This document shows positions 7,630-15,574 of a DNA stretch of 38,095 bases, piece by piece. The DNA comes from Chersky-806 sp036502405 (lineage in GTDB: Bacteria; Actinomycetota; Acidimicrobiia; IMCC26256; JAENVU01). Within the stretch, counting starts at the first letter, position 1. The number at the start of each line of letters is the position of its first letter. The DNA lies in NCBI GenBank assembly GCA_036502405.1, contig DASXYP010000144.1, forward strand, positions 1 to 38,095, written 5' to 3'. The notes beneath the pieces were generated by a model, which worked only from the letters and a program-made list of their open reading frames with translations, had not been told where the DNA came from and searched no databases. The position numbers and the translations under genes are program-made.

Positions 7630-8427
7630 GTGACTGAGGCGGCGTTCTTCGATCTCGACAAGACGATCATCGCCAAGAGCTCGGTCCTCGCGTTCGGGCG
7701 GCCGTTCTACCGCGAGGGCCTGCTCTCGAAGCGCGCGATCGTCAAGAGCATCTACGCGCAGATCGTCTTCATGCTCGTCGGAGCGGACGAGGCGAAGATG
7801 GAGAAGCTCCGCGAGGCGATGCTCGCGCTCACGCGGGGCTGGAACCAGGCCCACATCGCGGACATCGTGCGCGAGACGCTGGACGAGGTCATCTCGCCGA
7901 TCGTGTTCGCGGAGGCGCTCGAGCTCTTCGACCAGCACCAGGCCGCCGGCCGGCGCGTCGTGATCGTGTCGTCGGCGCCGTTCGAGGTCGTCGGGCCGCT
8001 CGGCGAGTTCCTCGGTGCCAACGAGGTCATCGCGACCCGCGCCGAGGTGGACGAGGAGGGCAACTACACCGGCGAGCTCGCGTTCTACGCGTACGGCCCG
8101 TTCAAGGCGGAGGAGATCCGCAAGGTCGCCGCGCGCGAGGACATCGACCTCGCCGCGTCCTACGCGTACAGCGACTCGGTGACCGACCTGCCGATGCTCG
8201 AGGCGGTCGGCCACCCGGTGGCAGTGAACCCCGACAAGGAGCTCGAGCGCGAGGCCGGGGAGCGGGGCTGGGAGATCCGGGTCTTCCAGCGGCCCGTCCG
8301 CCTCCGCGACCGCGTCCCCGTCCCGCCGAAGGGCCCGGCGATCGCGGTTGGTTCCGTCGTCGCGACGGCAGGGGTCGGCGCGGCGGCGTACGTGTGGTGG
8401 CGCCGCGCCACCGCGCGCGCCCGTTGA
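7630..8427 (+). CDS. HAD-IB family hydrolase (phosphatase), Rv3661-like
   Basis: 265 residues. HAD motif I is FFDLDKTI (Asp8 nucleophile, Asp10); motif II is VIVSSAP (Ser114); the motif III lysine is in FKAEEI (Lys159); motif IV is YSDSVTDLPM (Asp182, Asp186). This is the SerB-like HAD-IB subfamily that removes phosphate from small molecules or lipids. A hydrophobic helix near the C-terminus (~242-258) with Arg after it could anchor it to the membrane. It starts with GTG and is divergent from the tad operon, exactly as Rv3661 is. Its last bases overlap the next gene (TTGA). Confidence 0.88.
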   Translation: MTEAAFFDLDKTIIAKSSVLAFGRPFYREGLLSKRAIVKSIYAQIVFMLVGADEAKMEKLREAMLALTRGWNQAHIADIVRETLDEVISPIVFAEALELFDQHQAAGRRVVIVSSAPFEVVGPLGEFLGANEVIATRAEVDEEGNYTGELAFYAYGPFKAEEIRKVAAREDIDLAASYAYSDSVTDLPMLEAVGHPVAVNPDKELEREAGERGWEIRVFQRPVRLRDRVPVPPKGPAIAVGSVVATAGVGAAAYVWWRRATARAR

Positions 8428-9395
8428 CCGCGCGCACCGAGCTCGCGACGCTGCCGACGCCGCTGGCGGCGATGCACCGGCTGACCGCGGCCGTCGCTTC
8501 GCCGGCGCGCCTGCTCGTCAAGCGCGACGACCACACCGGCCTCGCGCTCGGCGGCAACAAGGCCCGCAAGCTCGAGCTCCTCGGTGCCGAAGCGCTCGCG
8601 CACGGATGCGACACCCTGGTGACCGGCGGCGGCGCCCAGAGCAACCACGCGCGGATCACTGCGGCCGCCGCGAGCCGGCTCGGGCTCGGATGCCATCTCG
8701 CGTTGGCTGGGCGCGAGGAGCACCGTCGGGACGGCAACCTGCTGCTCGACGAGCTGTTCGGCGCGACCATCCACTTCACTGCCGCGCGGGAGTACGACGA
8801 GATCGAGGCCTCGATCGAGGCGCTCGCCGAGGAGCTCCGCGCCGGAGGTGGCAATCCGTTCGCGATCCCCGTCGGTGGCGCGTCGGTGACCGGTGTCGTG
8901 GCGTACGCACTCGCGGTCGACGAGCTGCGCGCCCAGGTCGACGACGATCCCGACTGGATCTTCGTGGCCGACGGCTCCGGCGGCACGCACGCCGGCCTGC
9001 TCGCCGGCCTCGGTGCCGGCAGCCACACGCGCGTCGTGGGCGTCGACGTCGGCACCCGGCCCGACCTCGACACCGCCGTGCCGCGGCTCGCGTCGGAAGC
9101 CGCGGCGTCGGCCGGGCGTGCCGCGCCGTCCACGACCGTCATCGTCGATCATGACCACGTCGGCGCGGGCTACGGCGCGCTGTCGGACGACTGTGCGCAC
9201 GCGATCCGCACCGTCGCGCGCACCGAGGGCATCCTGCTCGACCCGGTGTACTCGGGGAAGGCGATGGCGGCGCTGCTCGAACGGCTGCACGACGGCCGGA
9301 TCGGCGCCGGGGAGACCGTGCTCTTCTGGCACACCGGTGGTGCGCCCGCGCTGTTCGCGAACCGCTACGAGGACTCGCTCACGCAGGAGCCCTGA
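8424..9395 (+). CDS. PLP-dependent D-cysteine desulfhydrase / ACC deaminase family enzyme
   Basis: 323 residues from a TTG that overlaps the HAD stop (TTGA); a GTG 30 bases earlier, inside the HAD gene, is the alternative start. This is a fold-type II PLP enzyme: LALGGNKARKLE holds the Schiff-base lysine (~Lys46), GGGAQSNHAR is the substrate loop (~71-80), and DGSGGTHAGL is the phosphate-binding Gly loop. The family covers D-cysteine desulfhydrase (D-cysteine to pyruvate, sulfide and ammonia), L-cysteate lyase and ACC deaminase; the sequence alone does not decide. Translation is probably coupled to the HAD gene. Confidence 0.82.
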   Translation: MTARTELATLPTPLAAMHRLTAAVASPARLLVKRDDHTGLALGGNKARKLELLGAEALAHGCDTLVTGGGAQSNHARITAAAASRLGLGCHLALAGREEHRRDGNLLLDELFGATIHFTAAREYDEIEASIEALAEELRAGGGNPFAIPVGGASVTGVVAYALAVDELRAQVDDDPDWIFVADGSGGTHAGLLAGLGAGSHTRVVGVDVGTRPDLDTAVPRLASEAAASAGRAAPSTTVIVDHDHVGAGYGALSDDCAHAIRTVARTEGILLDPVYSGKAMAALLERLHDGRIGAGETVLFWHTGGAPALFANRYEDSLTQEP

Positions 9396-9404
9396 CGCGA
9401 GGGC

Positions 9405-9424
9405 GGGCCCGCGGCTGCGGACCC
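9405..9424. terminator. Probable hairpin terminator between convergent genes
   Basis: GGGCCCGC and GCGGACCC pair with one mismatch around the loop GGCT, 9 bases after the desulfhydrase-family stop. There is no T-run, but it lies between convergent genes where a two-way terminator is expected. Confidence 0.4.
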
Positions 9425-9462
9425 GTCTCGGTGTTCGTGCTGCCCTCGGGTGGAGACCCGGA

Positions 9463-9537
9463 TCAGGCCTCGCGCACCTTGTACGCCACTGCGGCGCCGA
9501 TGGCGAGGACGAGCATCAGCAGGAGGAGCTTCTTCAC
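9463..9537 (-). CDS. Small single-helix membrane protein, 24 residues
   Basis: A short reading frame starts at GTG and codes for VKKLLLLMLVLAIGAAVAYK followed by VREA: two lysines, an 18-residue hydrophobic helix and a basic tail, the pattern of a tiny membrane peptide. A purine-rich ribosome site (AAAGGG) lies about 7 bases upstream. Similar small KKLLxLxxL...YK proteins are seen in actinobacteria, but I cannot name a function. Support is from composition and ribosome site only. Confidence 0.5.
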   Translation of the reverse strand: MKKLLLLMLVLAIGAAVAYKVREA

Positions 9538-9618
9538 GGGGGGCCCTTTCGATCGCCTCGAAGTGAGGCCCCCGATGCTACCCGTGCCCACGGAAGCGTG
9601 ACGGGTCCGTCCGCGGCC

Positions 9619-10737
9619 CTACGACCAGGGCAACCAGGCCGCGGCGGCGACGTCGTCACCGAGCCGGGTCGGCCGGTCCTCCCCCCGGCTCCAGCGGTAC
9701 AGCTCACCGGCCGAGGTGACGGCCAGGAAGTGCTGGCCGCTCGGGTCGGCGACGAGCGAGACCACCCGCCCGCGGACCCGGAACAGCACGGTCGACGGGA
9801 GCTCGGTCGAACCCGGCGCGACCGTCCAGCGCCGGACCTCGGTCGAGCCCGCCCCCGTCGTCTCGGCCAGCGCGACGGTGTCGTCGTCGACGAAGGTCGC
9901 GGCCGTGACCGCAGGCCCACCGGGCAGCTCGACGACCTCGGTCTGCGCCTGCGGCACGATCGGCCACAGCCGCCCGACGTAGAAGTGCGGCTTCGCGTCA
10001 TCCTTCAGGTGGACGCGGTACACGACCCGTTGCGAGTCCGGTGACCAGCCGAGGGGGTCGACGACGTCGATGGATGCGGATCGCTCCGTCGACCGGCTCC
10101 CGAGCGCGTCACTGCCGTACGCCGCATGCGTGACCAGGTTCGTGAACCCGAGCGACGGTCCGTCGCAGACGACCCCCGTCACGAGCCACTCCCCCGAGGG
10201 GCTGACAGCCGCGACGCCCGCACCCCCCTCGATCCGCTCGGTCGCGCCGGTCTCGGGCACCAGCTTCGTCACGTCCTGGTACGGGGCGCGGCACGCGCCG
10301 CTCGTGCCGGTCGCCGAGAAGAACACCTGACGCCCGTCGGGCGACGCGGTGAGGGTCGAGATCCCTGCGAAGGTCCCGAGCGAGCTGTGCTGCTGACCGT
10401 CCTGCTCGCCGAGCACGACGAGCTCGCCACCGCGCTTGCCGACGAGCACACCGTTCGGTGGTGAGGTCGGCGCGACCGGCGGTGGCGCGGACGTGACGGT
10501 GCTCGGCACGGTCGAGACGTGCACACCGTCGTCGCGGGCTCGCACCACCAGCGCGCCGACCACCACGACGATCAGGGCCACCGCAACACCCGCGAGCACG
10601 AGCGGGCGGCGCGCCCGCCGCCGTGGGCGGGGCGCGTCGTCGAGCCGCGCTTCGATGCGCGCCCAGGAGCCGGGCTCGGGCTCGATGCGGTCGGCGTACT
10701 CGTGCAACGCGCCGCGCACGCGGTCCTCGATCTTCAT
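9619..10737 (-). CDS. Membrane-anchored beta-propeller protein, probable partner of the ECF sigma factor
   Basis: 372 residues. The N-terminal ~44 residues are cytoplasmic-looking (EDRVRGALHEYADRIEPEPGSWARI); a membrane helix (~45-66) follows, then a Pro/Thr linker and an extracellular domain with PD40/WD-like repeats (SPDGRQVFFS, SPSGEWLVTG, SPDSQRVVYR, DPSGQHFLAV). The start ATG overlaps the stop of the sigma gene (ATGA), so the two are co-translated. By position and topology it is a candidate anti-sigma factor that senses something outside, but no ZAS zinc motif is visible in the N-terminus. That role is inference. Confidence 0.75.
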   Translation of the reverse strand: MKIEDRVRGALHEYADRIEPEPGSWARIEARLDDAPRPRRRARRPLVLAGVAVALIVVVVGALVVRARDDGVHVSTVPSTVTSAPPPVAPTSPPNGVLVGKRGGELVVLGEQDGQQHSSLGTFAGISTLTASPDGRQVFFSATGTSGACRAPYQDVTKLVPETGATERIEGGAGVAAVSPSGEWLVTGVVCDGPSLGFTNLVTHAAYGSDALGSRSTERSASIDVVDPLGWSPDSQRVVYRVHLKDDAKPHFYVGRLWPIVPQAQTEVVELPGGPAVTAATFVDDDTVALAETTGAGSTEVRRWTVAPGSTELPSTVLFRVRGRVVSLVADPSGQHFLAVTSAGELYRWSRGEDRPTRLGDDVAAAAWLPWS

Positions 10738-11267
10738 GTCCGTCCCTCCAGGTGACGCGCCAGCGCGGACAAGCCGCGGCTGGAGTGCGACTTCACCGAT
10801 CCGTTGGAGATCCCGAGCGTCGACGCGATCTCCGCTTCCGAGAGGTCGAGGTAGTAGCGGAGCACGAGGCACTCGTGCTGGCGGCGCGGCAGCCGCCGCA
10901 TCGCGTCGATCACCTCCCGGTGGTCGTCGAGCAGCACCGCGTGCTCCTCGGGCGACACCGCCGGTGCCGCGACCGGCTCGACCCGCCGCCGCGCGACGAG
11001 GCGGCGGCGCAGCTGGGACCGGGAGAGGTTCACGACGGTCGACCGGAGGTAGGTGAGGGGCTGCTCGACGCCCGCCCAGGCGCGGTAGACCCGCACGAAC
11101 GCCTCCTGCACGACGTCCTCGCCGGCTCCCCGCTCGTCGAGCAGCAGGCACGCGAGGCGCACCAGGCTCCGGTAGTGCTGCCGGTGCAGCTCACCGAGGA
11201 CGAGATCCCGGTCCGGGCGCGCCGGGTCGGCGCGCCCCTCACCCGCCGCGGTCATGTCGGCCATCAT
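10734..11267 (-). CDS. ECF sigma factor, SigE-family type
   Basis: 177 residues. Sigma region 2 is at ~15-85 (LHRQHYRSLVRLACLLL and GEDVVQEAFVRVYRAW, then TYLRSTVVNLSRSQLRRR). Region 4 is at ~115-170, with LPRRQHECLVLRYYLDLSEAEIASTLGISNGSVKSHSSRG as helix-turn-helix. It directs RNA polymerase to a small regulon. ATG at 11267 is chosen for the GGAA about 8 bases upstream; ATGs at 11264 and 11255 are alternatives. It overlaps the propeller protein gene by 4 bp. A TGACAACC...CGTC pattern upstream (11277-11305) may be its own promoter. Confidence 0.85.
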   Translation of the reverse strand: MMADMTAAGEGRADPARPDRDLVLGELHRQHYRSLVRLACLLLDERGAGEDVVQEAFVRVYRAWAGVEQPLTYLRSTVVNLSRSQLRRRLVARRRVEPVAAPAVSPEEHAVLLDDHREVIDAMRRLPRRQHECLVLRYYLDLSEAEIASTLGISNGSVKSHSSRGLSALARHLEGRT

Positions 11268-11497
11268 CACCGGTTCCGACGCCCGACGGACGGCCGGGGT
11301 TGTCAGACATCTCCGGTCCGCGGCCAAGTACCTCGGGCTGGTCATCGACGCGGTCGCCGCGCTTGCGCTCACCCGCATCGCCGCGGTAGCGAGACGTAGC
11401 CCCCAACCCGGCTTGGAAGCTCCCGAGCCGGGCGGGCACGACTTGCAGCGCGGTCGGCGCGACCCGGAGCTGACCCGCCCCCCGACCAGGAGGACCC

Positions 11498-12484
11498 ATG
11501 GAGCAGCGACGGCTCGGATCGACCGGAGTGCGGGTGTCGGAGCTCTGCCTCGGCACGATGACGTTCGGCAACGAGGCGGACGAGGCGACGAGCAAGACGA
11601 TCGTCGACCGGTTCCTCGACGCGGGCGGCAACTTCGTCGACACCGCGAACGTCTACTCGGCGGGTCTCTCCGAGGAGATCACCGGTCGTGCGCTCGGCTC
11701 CCGGCGCGACGAGGTGATCCTCGCGACCAAGGTCCGCTTCCCGATGGGCGAGGGCCCGAACGACGTCGGCCTCTCGAGGCGCAACATCCGCGCCCAGGTC
11801 GAGGCGTCGCTGCGCCGGCTCGGCACCGACTGGATCGACCTCTACCAGGTGCACTGCTGGGACCCGCGCACGCCGCTCGAGGAGACGATCTCGACCCTGA
11901 ACGACCTGGTGCACGAGGGCAAGGTCCGCTACCTCGGCGCGAGCAACTTCGCCGGATGGCACCTGGCCAAGGCGCTCGGGATCGCCGCGCTGCACGACTG
12001 GGAGCCCTTCGTCAGCCTCCAGCCCGAGTACTCGCTGATCACCCGCGACATCGAGCGCGAGCTGCTGCCCCAGTGCAAGGAGGAGGGCCTCGCGGTCCTG
12101 CCGTGGAGCCCGCTCGCCGGCGGCATCCTCAGCGGGAAGTACCGCAAGGACGAGGACTTCCCCGTCGACACCCGCGGTGCGGACACCGAGAACCCGATCA
12201 CGTTCACCTACCGGCTCGACGACCGGGCCTGGAACATCGTGGACGCGGTCGGCAAGGTCGCGGCCGAGATCGGCAAGACCCCGGCCCAGGTCGCGCTGAA
12301 CTGGGTGGTGAACCGGCCGGGGATCACGGCGCCGATCATCGGGGCGCGCAACCTGACCCAGCTCGACGACAACCTCGCCGCGGTCGGGTGGCAGCTCGAG
12401 AAGCCGCAGCGCGACACCCTCGCGTGGGCGAGCGCGTTCCGGCTCGGGTACCCGTACGAGTTCATCCAGTTCGCCGAGCACTAG
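11498..12484 (+). CDS. Aldo/keto reductase
   Basis: 328 residues, usual length for the family. The start ATG has the ribosome site AGGAGG 5 bases upstream. The TIM-barrel NADPH-dependent reductase motifs are present: GTMTFG near the start, FVDTANVYSAG with Asp48 and Tyr53, ATKV with Lys78, and YQVHCWD with His119, forming the catalytic tetrad. IGARNLTQLDDNL near the C-terminus is the cofactor-binding segment. It reduces an unknown aldehyde or ketone, or acts on a sugar-like substrate. The 230-bp upstream gap holds the divergent ECF sigma promoter. Confidence 0.88.
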   Translation: MEQRRLGSTGVRVSELCLGTMTFGNEADEATSKTIVDRFLDAGGNFVDTANVYSAGLSEEITGRALGSRRDEVILATKVRFPMGEGPNDVGLSRRNIRAQVEASLRRLGTDWIDLYQVHCWDPRTPLEETISTLNDLVHEGKVRYLGASNFAGWHLAKALGIAALHDWEPFVSLQPEYSLITRDIERELLPQCKEEGLAVLPWSPLAGGILSGKYRKDEDFPVDTRGADTENPITFTYRLDDRAWNIVDAVGKVAAEIGKTPAQVALNWVVNRPGITAPIIGARNLTQLDDNLAAVGWQLEKPQRDTLAWASAFRLGYPYEFIQFAEH

Positions 12485-12513
12485 GCGCACCGGGTCCGGC
12501 CCGCAACGACAAA

Positions 12514-12556
12514 CTCGGCACGCTGGAGCACCGGTGCGGTGCTCGTACGTGCCGAG
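12514..12556. terminator. Nested two-stem hairpin, bidirectional terminator
   Basis: An outer stem CTCGGCACG (12514-12522) / CGTGCCGAG (12548-12556) encloses an inner stem GAGCACCG (12526-12533) / CGGTGCTC (12537-12544) with a 3-base loop. Three-base spacers on each side separate the stems. It lies between convergent genes (aldo/keto reductase and sigma factor) and would work on both strands. Confidence 0.65.
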
Positions 12557-12571
12557 AATGAAGTTGGAGAG

Positions 12572-13510
12572 CTAGACGGCGAGCAGGTCGCGGGCGCCGG
12601 TGTCGGCCGACGGGTGGCGCAGCTTGCTCATCGCGCGGGCCTCGATCTGGCGGATCCGCTCCCGGGTCAGGTTGAAGTACTCCCCGACCTCCTCGAGCGT
12701 CCGGGGCTCGCCCCGGTCCAGGCCGAATCGCAGCGCGAGGATCTGCCGCTCGCGCTCGTCGAGCGGAGCCAGCAGCTTCTCGATCTCCGCGGGCAGCAGC
12801 GCAGTCGCCGCGACCTCGAACGGGGACTCCGCCGAGCGGTCCTCGACGATGTCACCGAGCTCCGCGTCGCCGTCCTCGCGCAACGGCTCCGACAGCGAGA
12901 GGGGCTCGGCCGCGAAGCGCAGGGCCTCGGTGACCTTGTCCTCGGGCATCTCGACCTCGGCCGAGAGCTCGGCCAGCGTCGCGGGCCGGCCCAGCTTCAG
13001 CTCCAGGCGCGAGCGCGCCTTCTGCAGCCGGGCGAGCGTGTCCCCCGCGTGGACCGGGAGGCGGATCGTCCGCCCGGTGTTCGCGATGCCGCGGGTGATC
13101 GCCTGGCGGATCCACCAGGTCGCGTACGTGGAGAACTTGAACCCCTTGCGCCAGTCGAACTTCTCGACCGCGTGCATCAGGCCGAGGTTGCCCTCCTGGA
13201 TCAGGTCCAGCAGGGGCAGGCCCGACGCCTGGTACTTCTTGGCGATCGAGACCACGAGCCGCAGGTTGGACTGGACGAACGTCCGCTGGGCGTCGTCGCC
13301 CTCACGGGCGCCGCGCCGCAGCTCGCGCTTCTTCGCCGGGGTGAGGCCCTTGCCGCCCGCCTCCAGATCGGCACGCGCCTCGTTGCCGCGCTCGATCTGC
13401 TGGGCCAGCCGTACCTCGTCGTCCTTGGTCAGGAGGGGGTACTGGCCGATATCGGTCAAATACAGCCGTACGAGATCTTCTTCGTCGCGCTCGACGCGCT
13501 CCTTCGCCAC
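12572..13510 (-). CDS. Primary-type RNA polymerase sigma-70 factor (RpoD/SigB-like)
   Basis: 312 residues from GTG at 13510, with GAGAGGG about 10 bases upstream. It lacks the long region 1.1 of a typical SigA. It has region 1.2 (DLVRLYLTDIGQYPLL, ~12-27); region 2 with NLRLVVSIAKKYQ, LDLIQEGNLGLMHAVEKFD and KGFKFSTYATWWIRQAI (~82-138); region 3 (~150-240); and region 4 with RTLEEVGEYFNLTRERIRQIEARAMSKLRHP (C-terminal). Region 2.4 and 4.2 are of the housekeeping type that reads TATAAT/TTGACA promoters. It could be the vegetative factor or a SigB-like group 2 factor. The upstream region carries two perfect DnaA boxes. Confidence 0.9.
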   Translation of the reverse strand: MAKERVERDEEDLVRLYLTDIGQYPLLTKDDEVRLAQQIERGNEARADLEAGGKGLTPAKKRELRRGAREGDDAQRTFVQSNLRLVVSIAKKYQASGLPLLDLIQEGNLGLMHAVEKFDWRKGFKFSTYATWWIRQAITRGIANTGRTIRLPVHAGDTLARLQKARSRLELKLGRPATLAELSAEVEMPEDKVTEALRFAAEPLSLSEPLREDGDAELGDIVEDRSAESPFEVAATALLPAEIEKLLAPLDERERQILALRFGLDRGEPRTLEEVGEYFNLTRERIRQIEARAMSKLRHPSADTGARDLLAV

Positions 13511-13539
13511 GCAGGAACACCCTCTCAGCAGTGGAACTC

Positions 13540-13548
13540 TGTGGATAA
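13540..13548 (-). promoter_or_regulatory. DnaA box (perfect consensus)
   Basis: TTATCCACA on the minus strand, 30 bp upstream of the sigma factor start. A 9-base exact match with three T/A positions is rare by chance in DNA this GC-rich, and a second copy is 94 bp away in the opposite direction. Confidence 0.6.
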
Positions 13549-13633
13549 AGAACAACGGGTGCCCGCAGGGAATTTCTTCCCGGTGACCCGCCCCCTCGTC
13601 GTGTCTGTACGATACCGACCCCGTCAAGGAGCT

Positions 13634-13642
13634 TTATCCACA
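13634..13642 (+). promoter_or_regulatory. DnaA box (perfect consensus)
   Basis: TTATCCACA on the plus strand. Its last bases begin a small inverted repeat, CCACA-GGTG-TGTGG (13638-13651). The two boxes are in inverted orientation and lie between the sigma factor gene and the divergent monooxygenase gene. No dnaA, dnaN or gyrase gene is in the window, so this is not obviously oriC. Confidence 0.6.
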
Positions 13643-13779
13643 GGTGTGTGGACGTCGGACGTAGGCCGGAGAGGGGTTTCAAGTCTACACGACGACGGCC
13701 CCGGAGCTCGCCGCGAAGCGGGTGGTGGACCGGGGCGGGTACCTTGCCCCGACCCGGCGAAGGAAGGGGCTGCGAACCC

Positions 13780-14100
13780 ATGGCCGACGACGTCGAGATC
13801 TGGGTGGTGGCCGGGATCTACCAGGCCCGAAGCGGCCGCGAGGCCGAGCTCGGTGCGGTCCTCGCCCAATACGTGGTGCTGACCCGGGGCGTGCGCGGGT
13901 GCCGCAACGTGGACCTCGTGGCCTCCGCGAGCACGCCCGGCAAGCTGCTGGTCGTCGAGAAGTGGGACGACGCCGACGCGCAGCGGGCCCACCTCGACGA
14001 CCCGGTCATGGTCGACATGGCCACCGCCGCGACGCCGCTGCTCGCGAGCGCGCCGGACCTCGACCTCTACGAGGCCATCTCCGCCCACGACCTCGAGTAG
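13780..14100 (+). CDS. Antibiotic biosynthesis monooxygenase (ABM) domain protein
   Basis: 106 residues forming one ABM ferredoxin-like domain. It shows IWVVAGIYQARSGREAELGAVLAQY, a central GCRNVDLVAS strand, VVEKWDDADAQRAHL (typical 'ExWxdxxaxxxH' segment) and a terminal LYEAI strand. Such small proteins are cofactor-free quinol monooxygenases, haem-degrading enzymes or simply binding proteins; I cannot choose. The ATG at 13780 follows a purine-rich AAGGAAGGGG about 10 bases upstream; earlier in-frame starts have no ribosome site. Confidence 0.8.
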   Translation: MADDVEIWVVAGIYQARSGREAELGAVLAQYVVLTRGVRGCRNVDLVASASTPGKLLVVEKWDDADAQRAHLDDPVMVDMATAATPLLASAPDLDLYEAISAHDLE

Positions 14101-14110
14101 GTCGGAAGGC

Positions 14111-14725
14111 TCAGGAGGGGCGGAGCGACTCGCGCCGGATCGGCTTCTTGGAGACCGGTCGCGGGTCCGCGTCGGCGAGCCGGGCCTCCACTGCGAGGAG
14201 CGCGTCCCAGCTCATCGCGCCTGCGACCCAGGCCTGCTCGTACTCGGCGTCGGCGACGTCGTTGAAGCCCGCCTGCAGGCGGTACGCGTACCGGCGCCGG
14301 GCCTGGTTGAGCCGGTAGCCCTGCCGGGCGAGGCGGCCGTCGGTGTAGACGTCCCAGATGGCGCGCTGGCGGTCCGAGATCTCCCCGTCGGGCGGCGCGC
14401 CCTCGAAGCCGCCGCCGAGCCGGTCCCGGCCGCGGAGGAACGCCGCGGCGAGCTCGACCTTGGCGGTGTCGCGCTGCAGCTCGGCCTGGCGCTGGGGGTC
14501 CTCGAAGGTCCCGCCGGTGAACCAGCAGGTGAGCGTGCCGTCGACGTCGTCGACCAACGACGCGATCAGCGGGTTGGGCAGCGCCTCGTCCACCTCGATC
14601 GAGATCGCCACGTCGTCGGGAACGCCGACCGACGTCGCCGCGGCCTCCGCGATCGCGAGCAGCTCCGCCGCGTCGTACTTGACCAGCGTGAAGGCCTCGG
14701 GGGTGAGGCTGATCGAGTGGCTCAC
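14111..14725 (-). CDS. Uncharacterised protein of the ferritin-like operon
   Basis: 204 residues; I do not recognise the family. The N-terminal ~110 residues look like one small alpha/beta domain (SISLTPEAFTLVKYDAAELLAIAE, then VAISIEVDEALPNPLIASL). The C-terminal half is helical and rich in Arg, Tyr and Trp (IWDVYTDGRLARQGYRLNQARRRYAYR, FNDVADAEYEQAWV). No membrane segment or signal is visible. The start GTG overlaps the stop of the DUF455-like gene (GTGA), so it is translated with it and probably works with the two ferritin-like proteins. Confidence 0.75.
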   Translation of the reverse strand: MSHSISLTPEAFTLVKYDAAELLAIAEAAATSVGVPDDVAISIEVDEALPNPLIASLVDDVDGTLTCWFTGGTFEDPQRQAELQRDTAKVELAAAFLRGRDRLGGGFEGAPPDGEISDRQRAIWDVYTDGRLARQGYRLNQARRRYAYRLQAGFNDVADAEYEQAWVAGAMSWDALLAVEARLADADPRPVSKKPIRRESLRPS

Positions 14726-15540
14726 GAGGAGGGGGCGGCCCCGGCGGACATCGCCCGCGCGTCCTCCTGCGCCTGCACCGAGATCTCGGAGATCTCGTCG
14801 ATCTCGTCGGTGGAGAAGCCGGCCATCGCGCGCAGCTTGCGGGCGAGCTGGATCGGGTTCTCCTCGGTCTCGCCCCGGAAGCCACCCAGGCTGAAGAGCT
14901 TGTCGACCCCGCGCTGGAACTCGAGCGCACGCTCACGCCGCTCCGGGTCGTTCTCGGTCAGGCGGCGCAGCCAGTCCGAGCCCATCTTCACGTGGGTCAC
15001 CTCGTCGGCGAGCATCCAGTCCTCGCAGAACTCGAGGATCGGGTCGCCGGAGATGTCGCCGAACTCGCGCATGGTGTTGAACACGTCGATCGCCAGGCCC
15101 TCGAGCGCGCGGTTGACCCCGCAGAGCCGCAGGATCGGGTCGGTCGCGCAGGCGGCCTCGTAGAGGAACGTCGCCTCGTTGAACTCGCCGATCTCGGTGC
15201 CCATCCAGTCGCCGAGCTTCACCGAGATCTCGACGTGACGGCTCTCGTCCCAGCACTGCCGGGCCATGTCGAGCTTCAGCGCGAACGGTGCCTCGTCGTC
15301 GTCGAAGTCGAAGGTGGTGCGACCGGCGCCCTCGAGCGCCTGGATCTCGCCGGTGAAGATCCCGTGCATCAGGTTGCGGGCCCGGTCGGCGGCGGCCGGG
15401 CGGCCCGGCTGGAGCTTGGCGGAACCGAGATCGCGCTCGGACATCGCGAGGTTCCGCGGGTCCATGATCGCGTCCATGATCGTGGACCGCACGAAGCGGG
15501 AGTCCCGGGCCAGCTCGCTCGGCGGAAGGTTCTTCTTCAT
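14722..15540 (-). CDS. Ferritin-like di-iron protein, DUF455-like
   Basis: 272 residues from ATG with ribosome site AGGGGGA 6 bases upstream. A four-helix ferritin-like fold is suggested by Glu65/Glu70 (GEIQALE), DESRH (Glu99-x2-His102), ALEGLAID (Glu147) and DEVTH (Glu180-x2-His183): two ExxH motifs plus two more Glu, the classical di-iron ligand pattern. It resembles the DUF455 (COG2833) group. It may be an oxygenase, an iron store or an RNR-R2-like oxidase; the substrate is unknown. It is the second gene of a three-gene operon. Confidence 0.75.
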   Translation of the reverse strand: MKKNLPPSELARDSRFVRSTIMDAIMDPRNLAMSERDLGSAKLQPGRPAAADRARNLMHGIFTGEIQALEGAGRTTFDFDDDEAPFALKLDMARQCWDESRHVEISVKLGDWMGTEIGEFNEATFLYEAACATDPILRLCGVNRALEGLAIDVFNTMREFGDISGDPILEFCEDWMLADEVTHVKMGSDWLRRLTENDPERRERALEFQRGVDKLFSLGGFRGETEENPIQLARKLRAMAGFSTDEIDEISEISVQAQEDARAMSAGAAPSS

Positions 15541-15574
15541 CGTGTCCCCCTGATGCAGGAAGTCGTCGAGGAGC

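Noticed and set aside
13511..13779. Chromosomal replication origin
   Set aside because: Two DnaA boxes are present but no cluster of many boxes, no AT-rich unwinding region, and no dnaA, dnaN, recF or gyr genes.
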